This document shows positions 17,182 through 27,591 of a stretch of 64,000 nucleotides of DNA, in pieces (position 1 is the stretch's first letter; each line of letters starts with the position of its first letter). The notes beneath the pieces are model-generated. The model was not told the DNA's origin. It did no database searches and worked only from the letters and a program-made list of their open reading frames with translations. The DNA comes from Methanobrevibacter oralis. GTDB taxonomy: Archaea > Methanobacteriota > Methanobacteria > Methanobacteriales > Methanobacteriaceae. The stretch is from positions 1 to 64,000 of the forward strand of contig NZ_LWMU01000114.1 of assembly GCF_001639275.1 (NCBI RefSeq), in the 5' to 3' direction. The position numbers and the translations under genes are program-made.

Positions 17182-18204
17182 ATGATGGGATTTAATTTAG
17201 AAAAGTTTTTAACTCCTCCAATATTATTGATTTTGTTTTTATTAGCAGTGTCTTTAATGATTATATTTCCTGTTTTAAATATGGTGATTTTAGGGGCAAT
17301 TTTAGCTTATGGTATTAAACCGATAGCTACTAGAATTAATTCCAAAATTAAATTTCAATCTATTTCAATTATAATGGCCATGATTCTGGTTATTATTCCT
17401 TTAATATTGTTAATTGCATATATTGTATTTGTAATTTCAGGGTTTTTATCAAATTTTTTAGTTTCAAACCCTTATGGGGATATTGGAAATATTATTAATC
17501 AAATTGTAAGTTATTTACCAGCTAATGTTGATGCAAATAGCCTTGATTCCTCTATTAATTCTTCAATTGAAAGTATAGGTAGGTATGTTCTTAATTATAT
17601 TGTAAGTTTAGCTAGTAAAGTTCCAAACATTTCTTTAGATCTATTTATTTTAGTATTTTCTGTTTATTATTTTGTAAAAGATGGGGATAATTGTTTAAAT
17701 TTTGTTAGATCATTTGTTCCAGTTGATTCAAAAGATTTTTTTGATAAAACAATACAATCAGTAAAAGATGTTTTAAGAAGTATATTTTATGGACACTTTT
17801 TAACTTCATTAATAATTGGAATTTTTGGTTGTATAGGTTATTCACTCCTTGGATATCCTTATGGAATATTTTTAGGAGTAATTACAGGTATTTTACAATT
17901 AATTCCAGTACTTGGGCCATGGCCTATATATTGGGCATTAGCTATTAGTGATGTTGTTGGTGGGAATTACTTAAGAATTCCAATTGTACTAATATTTGGA
18001 TTTTTCTTAAGTTTGGTAGATATGTACATTCGACCAGCATTATCTAGTCATTATGCTGATATTCATCCGTTGATTTTACTTGTTGGATTTTTATCGGGAC
18101 CATTGGTATATGGTATAGTAGGATTTATTGTTGGACCATTAATTCTTGGAATAACATATGCAATTTTAGATAGCTATAGAAAAGAGAATTTTTCAGGGGA
18201 TTAA
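17182..18204 (+). CDS. AI-2E family (PerM-like) membrane protein
   Basis: 340 residues with about eight membrane helices in the layout of the AI-2E exporter / PerM family. Features are two N-terminal helices, a pair in the first third, a soluble stretch (NPYGDIGNIINQIVSYLPANV), then LFILVFSVYYFVKDGD and the conserved GYPYGIFLGVITGILQLIPVLGP region. The substrate in archaea is unknown; members have been linked to signal-molecule export or Na+/H+ exchange. AGGTTGAT precedes two adjacent ATGs (17182, 17185). It sits 1 nt before polB1. Confidence 0.8.
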   Translation: MMGFNLEKFLTPPILLILFLLAVSLMIIFPVLNMVILGAILAYGIKPIATRINSKIKFQSISIIMAMILVIIPLILLIAYIVFVISGFLSNFLVSNPYGDIGNIINQIVSYLPANVDANSLDSSINSSIESIGRYVLNYIVSLASKVPNISLDLFILVFSVYYFVKDGDNCLNFVRSFVPVDSKDFFDKTIQSVKDVLRSIFYGHFLTSLIIGIFGCIGYSLLGYPYGIFLGVITGILQLIPVLGPWPIYWALAISDVVGGNYLRIPIVLIFGFFLSLVDMYIRPALSSHYADIHPLILLVGFLSGPLVYGIVGFIVGPLILGITYAILDSYRKENFSGD

Positions 18205-18205
18205 G

Positions 18206-19996
18206 ATGCAGAGAAATGTTGTAATTTTAGATATTGATTATGTTATTCATGAAGACAAACCTGTAATTCGATTATTTTCAAAAGAAAAGGATAAAAATAT
18301 TGTATTAATTGATGATACTTTTGAACCTTATTTATATGTATTCTCAAAAGATTTAAAATCTTGTAAAAAAGAAATAGAAGAAAATATTGATGTTGTAAAA
18401 ATAGAAGAGATTATTAAAAAAGATTTCCAAATAGAAAATACTATTCTAAAAGTAACTTTTAGAAATCCGCAAGATTTAGCTAGATCTAGAGATGATTTAA
18501 GAGATTTAGATTCTGTAATTCAGATTAGGGAATTTGATATTCCATTTTACAGAAGATATTTAATGGACAAAGATATTATTCCAATGACTGAAGTTTTAGC
18601 TATTGGAGAAAAAATTGATTCTTTTTTAAAATTAGATTCTTCAAAACAAGATTTGGAGATTATTAAATTAACAGAACCTTTAAAACGTATGGATGATTAC
18701 CCTCTAAACTTTAGAATATTGAGTTTTGATTTAGAAGTTAGAAATCCTCATGGAATGCCAAATTCAAATGAGGATGAAATAATCATGATTGGATTAGCTA
18801 GTAATTTTGGAGTTAATCAGGTCATTTCAACCAAAACAAATTCTAGCTCTCGTGATGACTTTGTAAATCAAGTTGGATCTGAAAAAGAGATGATTGAAAC
18901 ATTTGTCAAAATTATAAAAGAAAATAATGTTGATATTATTGTGGGTTATAACTCAGATAACTTTGACTTCCCCTATATTAAAGACAGGGCGAAACTATTA
19001 GGTGTTGATTTGGACATTGGTATGGATGGTAGTGATGTTAAATTTATTAGACGAGGCTATGCAAATGCTGCTTCTCTTAAAGGATTAATTCATGTTGATT
19101 TATATTTAGTTATGAGAAGATACATGACTTTAGAGAGATATACTTTAGAAAGAGTTTATTATGAACTGTTTGGTGAAGAAAAAATTGATGTTCCTGGTGA
19201 GCGGATATGGGAATTTTGGGATAATGGAGGAGAAGAATTAGATAATTTATTTGATTATTCATTAGATGATGTTGTTTCAACTTTAAAAATAGCTGAACAA
19301 ACTTTACCTCTTAATTTAGAGCTTACTCGTATTATTGGTCAACCTTTGTTTGATGTAAGTCGTATGGCAACTGGTCAACAAGCCGAATGGTTTTTAGTAA
19401 AACAGGCTTATTTTGATGAAGAAATTGTTCCAAATAAAACAGGTTCTAATTTTGCAGATAGGGCTTCAGCAGAGGATAATGAAGGAGGATATGTAAGAGA
19501 ACCTGAAAAAGGATTACACGAAAATCTTGTTCAATTTGATTTTAGAAGTCTATATCCTAGTATTATTATTTCTAAAAATATATCTCCTGATGTTATGGTT
19601 TTAGGTGAGATTGAAAATAAAAATGAGTATAATATATCTCCAGAACATGGACTTAAGTTTAAAAAATCTCCCCAAGGGTTTATTCCATCAGTTATTGATA
19701 AAATATTACAAGAGCGTTTTAGAATTAAACGTGAAATGAAAGAGAGTAATGATGAAACTGAAAAAAAAGCATTAAATGTACAACAGCAAGCTATTAAAAG
19801 ACTTGCTAACACTATGTATGGTATTTATGGTTTTCCACGTTTTAGATGGTATTCATTTGAATGTGCAAAAGCTATTACTTCTTGGGGAAGAGAATATATT
19901 AAATCATCAATAAAAAAAGCAGAAGAATACGGTTTTTATGCAATATATGCAGATACTGATGGTTTTTATGCTAAATATAAAAAAGAAAAAAATTAA
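18206..19996 (+). CDS. polB1: Family B DNA polymerase, large part of a split enzyme (PolB1)
   Basis: 596 residues. Exonuclease motifs are Asp175/Glu177 (SFDLEV), NFDFPY near 252-257, and Y351-x3-D355 (YSLDD). Polymerase motif A is FDFRSLYPSII with Asp445, motif B is KRLANTMYGIYG (531-542), and motif C is YADTDG with Asp583 and Asp585. The chain stops 11 residues after motif C, leaving out the thumb. Methanobacteriales are known to encode the remainder as a separate small subunit. That partner is not in this window, so this is not a truncated pseudogene. Motif C has Gly where DTDS is usual. It acts as a replicative or repair polymerase with proofreading. Confidence 0.95.
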   Translation: MQRNVVILDIDYVIHEDKPVIRLFSKEKDKNIVLIDDTFEPYLYVFSKDLKSCKKEIEENIDVVKIEEIIKKDFQIENTILKVTFRNPQDLARSRDDLRDLDSVIQIREFDIPFYRRYLMDKDIIPMTEVLAIGEKIDSFLKLDSSKQDLEIIKLTEPLKRMDDYPLNFRILSFDLEVRNPHGMPNSNEDEIIMIGLASNFGVNQVISTKTNSSSRDDFVNQVGSEKEMIETFVKIIKENNVDIIVGYNSDNFDFPYIKDRAKLLGVDLDIGMDGSDVKFIRRGYANAASLKGLIHVDLYLVMRRYMTLERYTLERVYYELFGEEKIDVPGERIWEFWDNGGEELDNLFDYSLDDVVSTLKIAEQTLPLNLELTRIIGQPLFDVSRMATGQQAEWFLVKQAYFDEEIVPNKTGSNFADRASAEDNEGGYVREPEKGLHENLVQFDFRSLYPSIIISKNISPDVMVLGEIENKNEYNISPEHGLKFKKSPQGFIPSVIDKILQERFRIKREMKESNDETEKKALNVQQQAIKRLANTMYGIYGFPRFRWYSFECAKAITSWGREYIKSSIKKAEEYGFYAIYADTDGFYAKYKKEKN

Positions 19997-20013
19997 GAGA
20001 AATTAATTCTCTT
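19995..20013. terminator. Shared hairpin between converging polB1 and adhesin genes
   Basis: AAGAGAA (19995-20001) and TTCTCTT (20007-20013) form a 7-bp stem that begins in the polB1 stop codon. It is symmetric, so it could serve transcripts from both strands in the 21-bp gap. Confidence 0.45.
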
Positions 20014-20017
20014 TGAT

Positions 20018-22285
20018 TTATTTTGTTATTTTAATTGTAGATTTTGCAGCAGAAGCAACACAATACTTATCTGCTGATGTAACGATTACATTGTGATTTC
20101 CAGCTTTTAAAGATTTTGTGTTAATTTGTGCAATTCCATTTTTATTGGTTTTAACATTGAAAGTTTTAAACTGTTTGCCTGTGTAAACTTTGATTTTTAT
20201 TTTAACTCCAGAAATTATTTTTTTAGTCTTTTTATTTATTACTTTTACCTTGAATAATTTTGAAGTTTTTACTTTAGCGTTTACTTTTGTTGGAATTAGT
20301 TTTGTTGGTGCTTTTTTAACAATAATTTTTGAGGTAATCTGTTTAGCTACCATGTTTGGATCTTTATCAAGAACCATTACTTTATAACTACCTGGATTTA
20401 AGTTAATTAACAATTTTAATTGTCCATTTGCTCCAGTTTTTCCATTAAAGTTATAATATTTTGTTTTAGCAATAAAAACTCTTATATTAAGTTTCGCATT
20501 GTAAATTGCTTTTTTGTTTTTACTATTAGTTAATTTAATAGTGAAATATTTATTTTGTTTGTAAAAAGCAGTGGTTTTTGGAGCAGATAATTTTCCATTA
20601 GCTTTTTTCACAGTAATATATTTAGTTACACTTTTTGCTGCAAATCTAGTGTCTGCACTATTAACAACCATTTTATGTTTTCCAACGGATAATGGGGCAA
20701 TAAATTTAATATAACCTTTTTTATCGCTTAAGAATAAATAGTTTTGAGCTTTTTTTCCTTTTGTGTGTAAAGTTACTAAAACTGCTGCACCAGGAACTGC
20801 TTTACCATTTTTATCACTTATTTTAATTATAGCTGTTTCACCACTGTTATAATACATGGTTTTACTTTTTGTAGTTATAACAACTGGTTTTTTAAGAATA
20901 GTGAGTTTAGCGTTTGCACTAGTTTCTTTTATATTAGTAGTATCATTATTTGATACAGTTACATCATATATTCCGCCAACTAATTGTTTAATTGAAATTT
21001 TACTGGTACCATTTTTATCAGTTACGAAATAGTAATATTTTTTATTAGTTTTAGGAATGTGTAATTTAAGAATTATTCCTCTAACTGGTTCACCATTAAG
21101 TTTATTAGTTACTGTTATTGTTAAATTTTTATTAGTTCCATAGTAATCTTTTAAATCTTTCATTTGAATTACAATATCCGCTTTTGTTATTTCAAGTAAG
21201 ACTTTTTTTGATTTTTGAACTATTGTAGTATTTGTAGTTTCAACAGATACAGTTACATTATATTTTCCAACATCCATGAAAGATTGAGTAAAAGTGTTAT
21301 TTTTCATACTATAAATCACGATATTGGATGTATTTATACTAGCAATTCCTTCATTATTTGTTTTAATTGAATATCCTGAATTAATTGAAGATCCTGGTGC
21401 AGCTATTGAAATTTTAATAGTCTTATTAGCTAAAACCTCTCCTGTATCAACATCTATTAATTTAAATGTAAATGCACCATTTTTATATTGATTAACGGTT
21501 TTAATTGGAATTATATCCACGTTAATAATTGATTTTAAAACAACTGTTTTTGTTGTTTTATTATATTTTTCATCAGGATAGGTAATTGTCAATGTAGCAG
21601 TCTTAAAATTGTTTAGTTGGAAAATAATAGTTCCATTTTTAAGCTCAAAATTATCAATCACTTTTGTGGTATTATTCATACTGACAGTCAGATTTAATTT
21701 ATCTTTATCAATTTCAGTAATTGTTCCATTACTTATGGTAATTGGTATAACAACTGTATTTGTACTATTAACATTAACGCTTTTAGGAACATCCATTCCA
21801 TGTATTTTTATACTAATGTTTGTTGAAGAATTAGCATAGGTTGCATTACCTAAATAAGTTATAATTATGTTATGTTCTCCAATATTTAAATCAGATAAAA
21901 TGGTTATTGTAGAATTTTTGAATGTAAACGCAAGTGTTTTATTATTTTCTGATACATTAAGATCAGATTTTGTAATGTTTAATTTATTACTTTCATTATC
22001 TTTTACACTAATATTAATTTTAGCTGAATCATTAGAATTTATTTCAATATCTTCTGCATTTATTTCAGTATTTATTTTTTCAGAATTGTTTTGAGTTCCA
22101 TTTGTATCATTATTATTTGTTGCATTATTTCCATTTGATAGTGTAGGAGATATGCTTGATTCATAATCTGTTGCAATATCATCGACATTACTTTCGTTAT
22201 TTTCAATTGCAGAAACAGATCCAATACATACTAACAATATCATACACATCATTAATAATAAAATATGCAATTTCTTTAAATTCAT
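20018..22285 (-). CDS. Adhesin-like surface protein with Ig-like repeats
   Basis: 755 residues. The signal peptide is about 1-27 (LLLMMCMILLVCIGSVSA). An Asn/Thr/Ser-rich, glycosylation-prone stretch follows (about 28-110), then six to seven Ig-like beta domains of about 90 residues. They share phrases such as KTNKNGIAQINT and YYFVTDKNGTSKI. The last domain is Lys-rich and matches the C-terminal repeats of the two adhesins at the left end of the window. No membrane anchor is seen. GGAGG lies about 10 nt before the ATG. It probably binds the wall and projects outward; the ligand is unknown. Confidence 0.8.
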   Translation of the reverse strand: MNLKKLHILLLMMCMILLVCIGSVSAIENNESNVDDIATDYESSISPTLSNGNNATNNNDTNGTQNNSEKINTEINAEDIEINSNDSAKINISVKDNESNKLNITKSDLNVSENNKTLAFTFKNSTITILSDLNIGEHNIIITYLGNATYANSSTNISIKIHGMDVPKSVNVNSTNTVVIPITISNGTITEIDKDKLNLTVSMNNTTKVIDNFELKNGTIIFQLNNFKTATLTITYPDEKYNKTTKTVVLKSIINVDIIPIKTVNQYKNGAFTFKLIDVDTGEVLANKTIKISIAAPGSSINSGYSIKTNNEGIASINTSNIVIYSMKNNTFTQSFMDVGKYNVTVSVETTNTTIVQKSKKVLLEITKADIVIQMKDLKDYYGTNKNLTITVTNKLNGEPVRGIILKLHIPKTNKKYYYFVTDKNGTSKISIKQLVGGIYDVTVSNNDTTNIKETSANAKLTILKKPVVITTKSKTMYYNSGETAIIKISDKNGKAVPGAAVLVTLHTKGKKAQNYLFLSDKKGYIKFIAPLSVGKHKMVVNSADTRFAAKSVTKYITVKKANGKLSAPKTTAFYKQNKYFTIKLTNSKNKKAIYNAKLNIRVFIAKTKYYNFNGKTGANGQLKLLINLNPGSYKVMVLDKDPNMVAKQITSKIIVKKAPTKLIPTKVNAKVKTSKLFKVKVINKKTKKIISGVKIKIKVYTGKQFKTFNVKTNKNGIAQINTKSLKAGNHNVIVTSADKYCVASAAKSTIKITK

Positions 22286-22563
22286 TATTTTTTATCCTCC
22301 TTTTGAGACTTTCATTATAGATGTAATTTTTATATTACATTTATAAACATTTAATATTATATTTTCATGGTATATATAATCATTTTTATTTTACAGACTT
22401 TCATCTAAAACTTATTTTTTTTAATTTCTAAACAATAAATGTTTTGATTAATAAACATGGAAATAAATAATCTTTAGATTTTAATAACATTGTATTATTT
22501 ATTTTGGTTTTTGAAAAAAAGAAGATTAAATCTTTTAAAAATATAATTATTAAATTATTAAAA

Positions 22564-22586
22564 AGAAGAATTATTGTTATTCTTCT
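22564..22586 (-). terminator. Terminator hairpin overlapping the end of comC
   Basis: On the minus strand AGAAGAAT and ATTCTTCT form an 8-bp stem with a 7-nt loop, followed by TTTTAATAATTT. The first arm includes the last two Glu codons of comC and the loop covers its stop codon. Confidence 0.6.
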
Positions 22587-23605
22587 AAGTAAGAATCTAT
22601 GTCAATATTTAAATTATCACAGATTTCTTTTAATTGTTCGTATAATTTTGTATCAATTTCAATTCCATTAGTTTCAGCTTCAATGATTTTTTTAACTTCT
22701 AAATCACCAGGAATAGCTATATTTTCTCCTGTAGCTCTGATTTGTGAAATAAAGTCTTCAGTATTTTCTACAAATTCGTTAAAGTCTCCAAATTTAGATG
22801 GATCAATGACTACATATAAATCCCCTTTTGTACAATTTTGGGTTGGGGATGCAGTACCGGTTACTTTTGTTCCATATTCTGCACCAACTAATGGTCCAGT
22901 TAAAATTTCAATCATTACAGCTAAGGCATATCCTTTAAATCTACCAAAGGGTAATAATGATCCATTAAGAGCTTCTTCAGGATCAGTAGTTGGTTTTCCA
23001 TCTTTGTCTAAGGCCCAATCATCTGGAATTTCTAATCCTTTTCTTTTTGCTTCAATTATTTTTCCACGTGCAGTTGCAGATGTTGCCATATCTACACTAA
23101 TATAAGTTTCTGATGGAACTCCTAAAGCAAGAGGGTTAGTACCAATTAATGCTTTTTTTGCACCTAATGGAGCAATAGCTGGATCGGTATTTGCAATTAC
23201 AATACCAATACAATTTTCTCTTAATGCTAAATCAGAATAAAATCCTGTAACTCCAAAATGATTTGAATTATGAACACCAACACATCCAATACCTATTTCT
23301 TTAGCTTTTTTAATAGCGATTTGCATTGCTTTGTAGGACACTGCTTGTCCAAATCCACTGTTACCATTTATTAATGCTATAGCTGGGGTTTCTTTTTCAA
23401 TAGTTATATTGTCTTTTAAATTAATTGTTCCAGCATCAATACTAACTATATATTGTGGGAATCTACCAAGTCCATGTGAAGTAAATCCTTTTAAATCCGC
23501 ATCAATTGTAGCCTCTGCTACCAATTCACAATCTTCTTCACTAGCTCCTAATTTTCTTAGAATTTCTTTTACAAGAGCTATTTCTTTATCTTTCATGATT
23601 TTCAT
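22577..23605 (-). CDS. comC: L-sulfolactate dehydrogenase (ComC), malate/lactate dehydrogenase family 2
   Basis: 342 residues of the NAD(P)-dependent LDH2/MDH2 family, unrelated to classical malate dehydrogenase. Features are the SHGLGRFPQY N-terminal motif, GVHNSNHFGVTGFYSDLAL with the catalytic His, and VDMATSATARGKI. In methanobacteria this family member works in coenzyme M synthesis, oxidising sulfolactate to sulfopyruvate. comB, an earlier step, is at 49.7-50.4 kb. Assignment to sulfolactate rather than malate rests on family knowledge, so malate dehydrogenase is the alternative. GGAGGAAAC lies just before the ATG. It follows purM by 19 nt. Confidence 0.75.
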   Translation of the reverse strand: MKIMKDKEIALVKEILRKLGASEEDCELVAEATIDADLKGFTSHGLGRFPQYIVSIDAGTINLKDNITIEKETPAIALINGNSGFGQAVSYKAMQIAIKKAKEIGIGCVGVHNSNHFGVTGFYSDLALRENCIGIVIANTDPAIAPLGAKKALIGTNPLALGVPSETYISVDMATSATARGKIIEAKRKGLEIPDDWALDKDGKPTTDPEEALNGSLLPFGRFKGYALAVMIEILTGPLVGAEYGTKVTGTASPTQNCTKGDLYVVIDPSKFGDFNEFVENTEDFISQIRATGENIAIPGDLEVKKIIEAETNGIEIDTKLYEQLKEICDNLNIDIDSYLEE

Positions 23606-23624
23606 AGTAAGTTTCCTCCATTAA

Positions 23625-24644
23625 TTAGTATTCAATTCGACTTCCTTCAAAAGCATTAACAACTATTTTCTCATCATCAGTTACTTTTCCAATGATTTGG
23701 CAGTTGCAATGTTCTTTTAAAGTATTAATTATTTTATCAGTTTCATTTTCATCTGCAATCACAACAAAACCAACACCCATGTTAAAAACTTTGTACATTT
23801 CTTTGATGTCTACATTTTGCTTGTAAATAAGTTTAAATATTTCTGGAATTTCTGGAAGATCAGTTATTTCGTAGCCTACTCCTTTTTTTAAGCGCCTAAG
23901 GTTTGTAAATCCTCCACCAGTAATGTGGGCAAGTCCATTAATATTATAATTTTTTTCAAATAATGCTACGATAGGTTTAACATAAAGTTCAGTTGGCCTT
24001 ATTAATTCTTCACCAATAGTGGTTTCTCCATTTGGCATTTTATCATTAACAGTATAACCAGCATCATTGAATAATGCTTTTCTAGCTAAACTGTAACCGT
24101 TGGAATGAATTCCATTACTTTCAATTCCTATTAAAACATTTCCAGGTTCAATATTTTCACCAGTAATTATTTTATCAATATCAACAAATCCAATACCAGT
24201 TCCAGCTAAATCAAAGTCTTTTATAATTTCTGGAAGTGAAGCTGTTTCACCACCAATTATTGCTATTTTTGATTCTATAGCTCCTTTAACAAGACCTTCA
24301 GCTATTTTTGAAGCTTTTTGAGGGTCTGGTTTTTCAACTGCAAGATAATCTACAAGGGCTATTGGTTCTGCACCTACACAGAGAATATCATTAACAACCA
24401 TTGCAATACAGTCAATACCAACTGTATCGTATTTGTTCATCATTTCAGCGATTAATATTTTACTTCCTACACCATCAGTACTCATTGCTATTGCTTTATC
24501 TCCTAATTTTACTAAAGCAGCATAATGACCACTGTCAGTTATTATGTCTCTACATTCTAATGTTGATTTGAGTTTTGATGCTAATTCTGAAACAGTAACA
24601 GCTTCAAGGTCAATATCAACACCAGACTCTGAATAAGTAACCAT
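23625..24644 (-). CDS. purM: Phosphoribosylformylglycinamidine cyclo-ligase (PurM)
   Basis: 339 residues of the PurM/AIR synthetase fold. [14 protein letters not shown] is the usual N-terminus. [32 protein letters not shown] is the ATP and substrate signature, and [16 protein letters not shown] is the C-terminal glycine loop. It closes the imidazole ring to give AIR in purine synthesis. The ATG at 24644 is preferred over the GTG at 24650 because AGGTG then lies 5 nt upstream. Confidence 0.95.
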   Translation of the reverse strand: MVTYSESGVDIDLEAVTVSELASKLKSTLECRDIITDSGHYAALVKLGDKAIAMSTDGVGSKILIAEMMNKYDTVGIDCIAMVVNDILCVGAEPIALVDYLAVEKPDPQKASKIAEGLVKGAIESKIAIIGGETASLPEIIKDFDLAGTGIGFVDIDKIITGENIEPGNVLIGIESNGIHSNGYSLARKALFNDAGYTVNDKMPNGETTIGEELIRPTELYVKPIVALFEKNYNINGLAHITGGGFTNLRRLKKGVGYEITDLPEIPEIFKLIYKQNVDIKEMYKVFNMGVGFVVIADENETDKIINTLKEHCNCQIIGKVTDDEKIVVNAFEGSRIEY

Positions 24645-24748
24645 TTTCACACCTATTGGCTTATTTTTTTATTAAAATAAAATGAATGATGTTATACTCT
24701 CAGTATAATATCCTTATTAGTATTTATGTTCAATAAAGTATTTAATAT

Positions 24749-26662
24749 TTAATGTATTCTTACACAATCTAAATTAATTGGTGTTTTTGTTTCGATTTTA
24801 TAACTTCTGTGTATAGATGAAGCTAAATCTACAGTTTTATATTGGTCTCCATGACAAGTAATAACTTTTTCAGGTCTTGGATTAAGTCTTTTAACATATT
24901 CCATTAATTGTCTTCTGTTGGAATGTCCACTGAATCCGTTAATTGTTTTAATTTCCATTTTCACATGGAATTCTTTGGTTTTACCGTCTTCACCTTCGAG
25001 AGGAACTTCTTTCCAACCTTTTTGAATTCTTCTACCAAGTGAACCTTCAGATTGATAACCTACAAAGATTAGTGTATTTTTATCATCTTCACATAACCAT
25101 TTGAAGTATTCTACAGAATTTCCTCCGGTTAACATACCTGAAGTAGATAATATAATTGCTGGCTCATTACTTTCAATAATATCTTTTCTCTGATCAAAGT
25201 TTTGAACCTTTTTGAACATATCAGATACAAATGGGTTTCTTCCTATATGGAATATTTGATCTCTTAAATCTTTACTTAAATATTCAGGTCTTGCAGTATG
25301 AATTGCAGTAGCTTCCCAAATCATTCCATCAATGTAAATTGGTACTTCTTCGATTAATCCATGCCTCATATATTCTTCTAATACTACCATTAGTTCTTGT
25401 GCTCTTCCTACAGCAAATACAGGAACTAAAATTTTTCCTCCACGTTTGAGAGTTTTATATATAGTTTTCATCATTTCTTTTTCTGCATTGTTCCTGGAGG
25501 GTTGTATATCTTCTTTTCCACCATAGGTACTTTCCATAATTACAGTTTCAGCACGTGGGAATCTAATTGTTGCAGGTTCAAGTAACCTACTTGGTTCATA
25601 TTTGAAATCACCAGTATAAACAAGGTTATGAGCTCCATCCCCAATGTGCATATGTGATATTGCAGAACCTAAAATGTGTCCAGCATTGTGTAATGTTAAT
25701 CGAATATCTGGGGAAATGTCTGTTACTTCACCATAATCGAGAGTAATTGTATTTTTAATAGCTTTTTGAACATGTTTAACATTAAATGGTAAAGGATTAC
25801 CTTCTCTATGAGCAATATCTAAATGGTCTAATTGTAACAGTGTTGTTAAATCTCTTGTTGGGGTTGTACAATAAACTGGTCCTTCGTATCCATAATGATA
25901 AAGGTATGGTACGAATCCGCAGTGATCTAAATGGGCATGTGAAATAATAACTGCATCTAATTCCTCAATTGAAAATTCAGGTGCATTTAAATAAGGAAAT
26001 GCATTTTTATTATCTGATGCAGCAACATTAACTCCACAATCTAATAAAACGCGACTGTTAGGTGTTTGTAAAAGCATTGAAGAACGTCCTACTTCTTTAA
26101 ATCCACCCATTGATGTAACTCTTGCCCAGTCATTAGGATATTTACTTCCTTGGTGAATTTGACGACCAAGACGTTGTAACATTTTTTTTCTATCTTTACT
26201 ACTATTTTTTTGTATTGTTCTTATTTTTCCAATAACATCTGAACTTATTGGGGGGGTTCTTAATATTTTAGGCGCCCATCCTGTATTTTTAACAATATTT
26301 CTAGAAGTTGCACCATATTTTCCAATAACTAAACCTGGTTTTTTAGCGGTTATTACAACTTCACAGGTTACAGTATCAAAGTAAATATCAGTGATTTCAG
26401 CTCCATCTGGAACAATTTCATGAACCTTTTCAATTGTATGTTCAGGTTCAAGTAATGCACTTTTATCAGAACGAATAATTATTCTTTTTCTAAATTCTTT
26501 TGCAAGAGACCTTATAAGATCTCCATTTTCGGTAATAATCTCTGGATTTTTAGTGTAAACTACTACTTCAGGACCTTCAAATTCAACTTTTGAAACCTGA
26601 ATTGATTTTGGTAATTTACTTAAAATCTCTTTTTTAATGTCATCTAAAATATCTGAAGTCAT
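24749..26662 (-). CDS. fttA: KH-domain beta-CASP ribonuclease aCPSF1 (FttA)
   Basis: 637 residues. About 1-140 hold two KH RNA-binding domains ([14 protein letters not shown]). The metallo-beta-lactamase domain follows with HAHLDHCG as the zinc-binding motif 2 and [13 protein letters not shown]. The beta-CASP part has STSGMLTGG, and the C-terminal [17 protein letters not shown] and ITCHGD supply the last His ligands. Orthologues are endo- and 5'-exonucleases shown to terminate transcription across euryarchaea. The length and domain order match that family. AAGGGA precedes the ATG. Confidence 0.95.
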   Translation of the reverse strand: MTSDILDDIKKEILSKLPKSIQVSKVEFEGPEVVVYTKNPEIITENGDLIRSLAKEFRKRIIIRSDKSALLEPEHTIEKVHEIVPDGAEITDIYFDTVTCEVVITAKKPGLVIGKYGATSRNIVKNTGWAPKILRTPPISSDVIGKIRTIQKNSSKDRKKMLQRLGRQIHQGSKYPNDWARVTSMGGFKEVGRSSMLLQTPNSRVLLDCGVNVAASDNKNAFPYLNAPEFSIEELDAVIISHAHLDHCGFVPYLYHYGYEGPVYCTTPTRDLTTLLQLDHLDIAHREGNPLPFNVKHVQKAIKNTITLDYGEVTDISPDIRLTLHNAGHILGSAISHMHIGDGAHNLVYTGDFKYEPSRLLEPATIRFPRAETVIMESTYGGKEDIQPSRNNAEKEMMKTIYKTLKRGGKILVPVFAVGRAQELMVVLEEYMRHGLIEEVPIYIDGMIWEATAIHTARPEYLSKDLRDQIFHIGRNPFVSDMFKKVQNFDQRKDIIESNEPAIILSTSGMLTGGNSVEYFKWLCEDDKNTLIFVGYQSEGSLGRRIQKGWKEVPLEGEDGKTKEFHVKMEIKTINGFSGHSNRRQLMEYVKRLNPRPEKVITCHGDQYKTVDLASSIHRSYKIETKTPINLDCVRIH

Positions 26663-26792
26663 ATAATCCCTTCAAAAAAAGTGAGTGTATATAATAATTT
26701 ATGAAAAGCATTTAGCTATAAGAAGATAAATTTCATAAACTATTTACACTTTATATATAAAAAAATAGTTAGTTATGAAAAATTAGTTTTAT

Positions 26793-27407
26793 TTATATCT
26801 TTTCAAGAACTTCATTAATTTTTCCATTATCTAACATTTCGACGCCGTTTGCATCTACTTTTGCAACTAAATATCCATTTCCAGAATATGTGTCACGTTC
26901 AGCAGCGGCTTTAATAGCTCTTATGGCTATTTCAATACCTTCATCGGTTGTAATATTTTCATCATATCTATCTTCAAGAACACCGTATGCAACGATAGAA
27001 CCTGATCCAGTTGATATGTATTTATCTTTAATCATCCCACCGGCCGGGTCTAGAGAATATAAAGATGGCTTATCTTCATCTATTCCTCCAAGTAATGTTT
27101 GAACATACATTGGTCCGGAACGTAAGATGTTTGCAGTTAATGATGCAGCAGCTTTAACACTCATATTATCATTGTTTCTCATTTGATAAAGTGAAACTTC
27201 AGCATCAATAACTTTCATTAAACTTTGTGCATCTCCAACAGAACCAGCTATGGTTGTTACAATATGATCATTAATTTTAAATATTTTTTCCGCGACTTTA
27301 TGAGCTACTAAATTCCCCATACTAGCCCTTCTTTCGCTTGCAAATACAACTCCGTCTTTGCAGGTAATTCCTACTGTTGTTGTACCTTCTAATATTTTAT
27401 CATTCAT
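26793..27407 (-). CDS. psmB: Proteasome beta subunit (PsmB)
   Basis: 204 residues. An 8-residue propeptide (MNDKILEG) is removed before the catalytic Thr9 of TTTVGITCKDGVV. The rest shows the NTN-hydrolase pattern: KIFKINDHIVTTIAGSVGDAQ with the active-site Lys region, and YISTGSGSIVAYGVLE with the conserved Ser/Gly loop. It forms the inner rings of the 20S proteasome with the alpha subunit, which is encoded elsewhere. GAGGTGA precedes the start, and the gene diverges from the methyltransferase at 27592. Confidence 0.95.
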   Translation of the reverse strand: MNDKILEGTTTVGITCKDGVVFASERRASMGNLVAHKVAEKIFKINDHIVTTIAGSVGDAQSLMKVIDAEVSLYQMRNNDNMSVKAAASLTANILRSGPMYVQTLLGGIDEDKPSLYSLDPAGGMIKDKYISTGSGSIVAYGVLEDRYDENITTDEGIEIAIRAIKAAAERDTYSGNGYLVAKVDANGVEMLDNGKINEVLEKI

Positions 27408-27591
27408 TTAAACTCACCTCATATAAGCATTTAAAATGTTTTATTTCAACTACTTCATAGGTTAATACAATAAAATCAATTAAATAATTTACTATTAATT
27501 TTATTTAAAATCAGAATCAATATATTAGTAAAAACTAACAATATACTATTAGTTATTTTGATATATAAACTTTTCTTATTGAAGGTATAAA

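Noticed and set aside
18206-19996. Calling the DNA polymerase a frameshifted or truncated pseudogene
   Set aside because: The break point just after motif C matches the natural two-gene PolB of Methanobacteriales.
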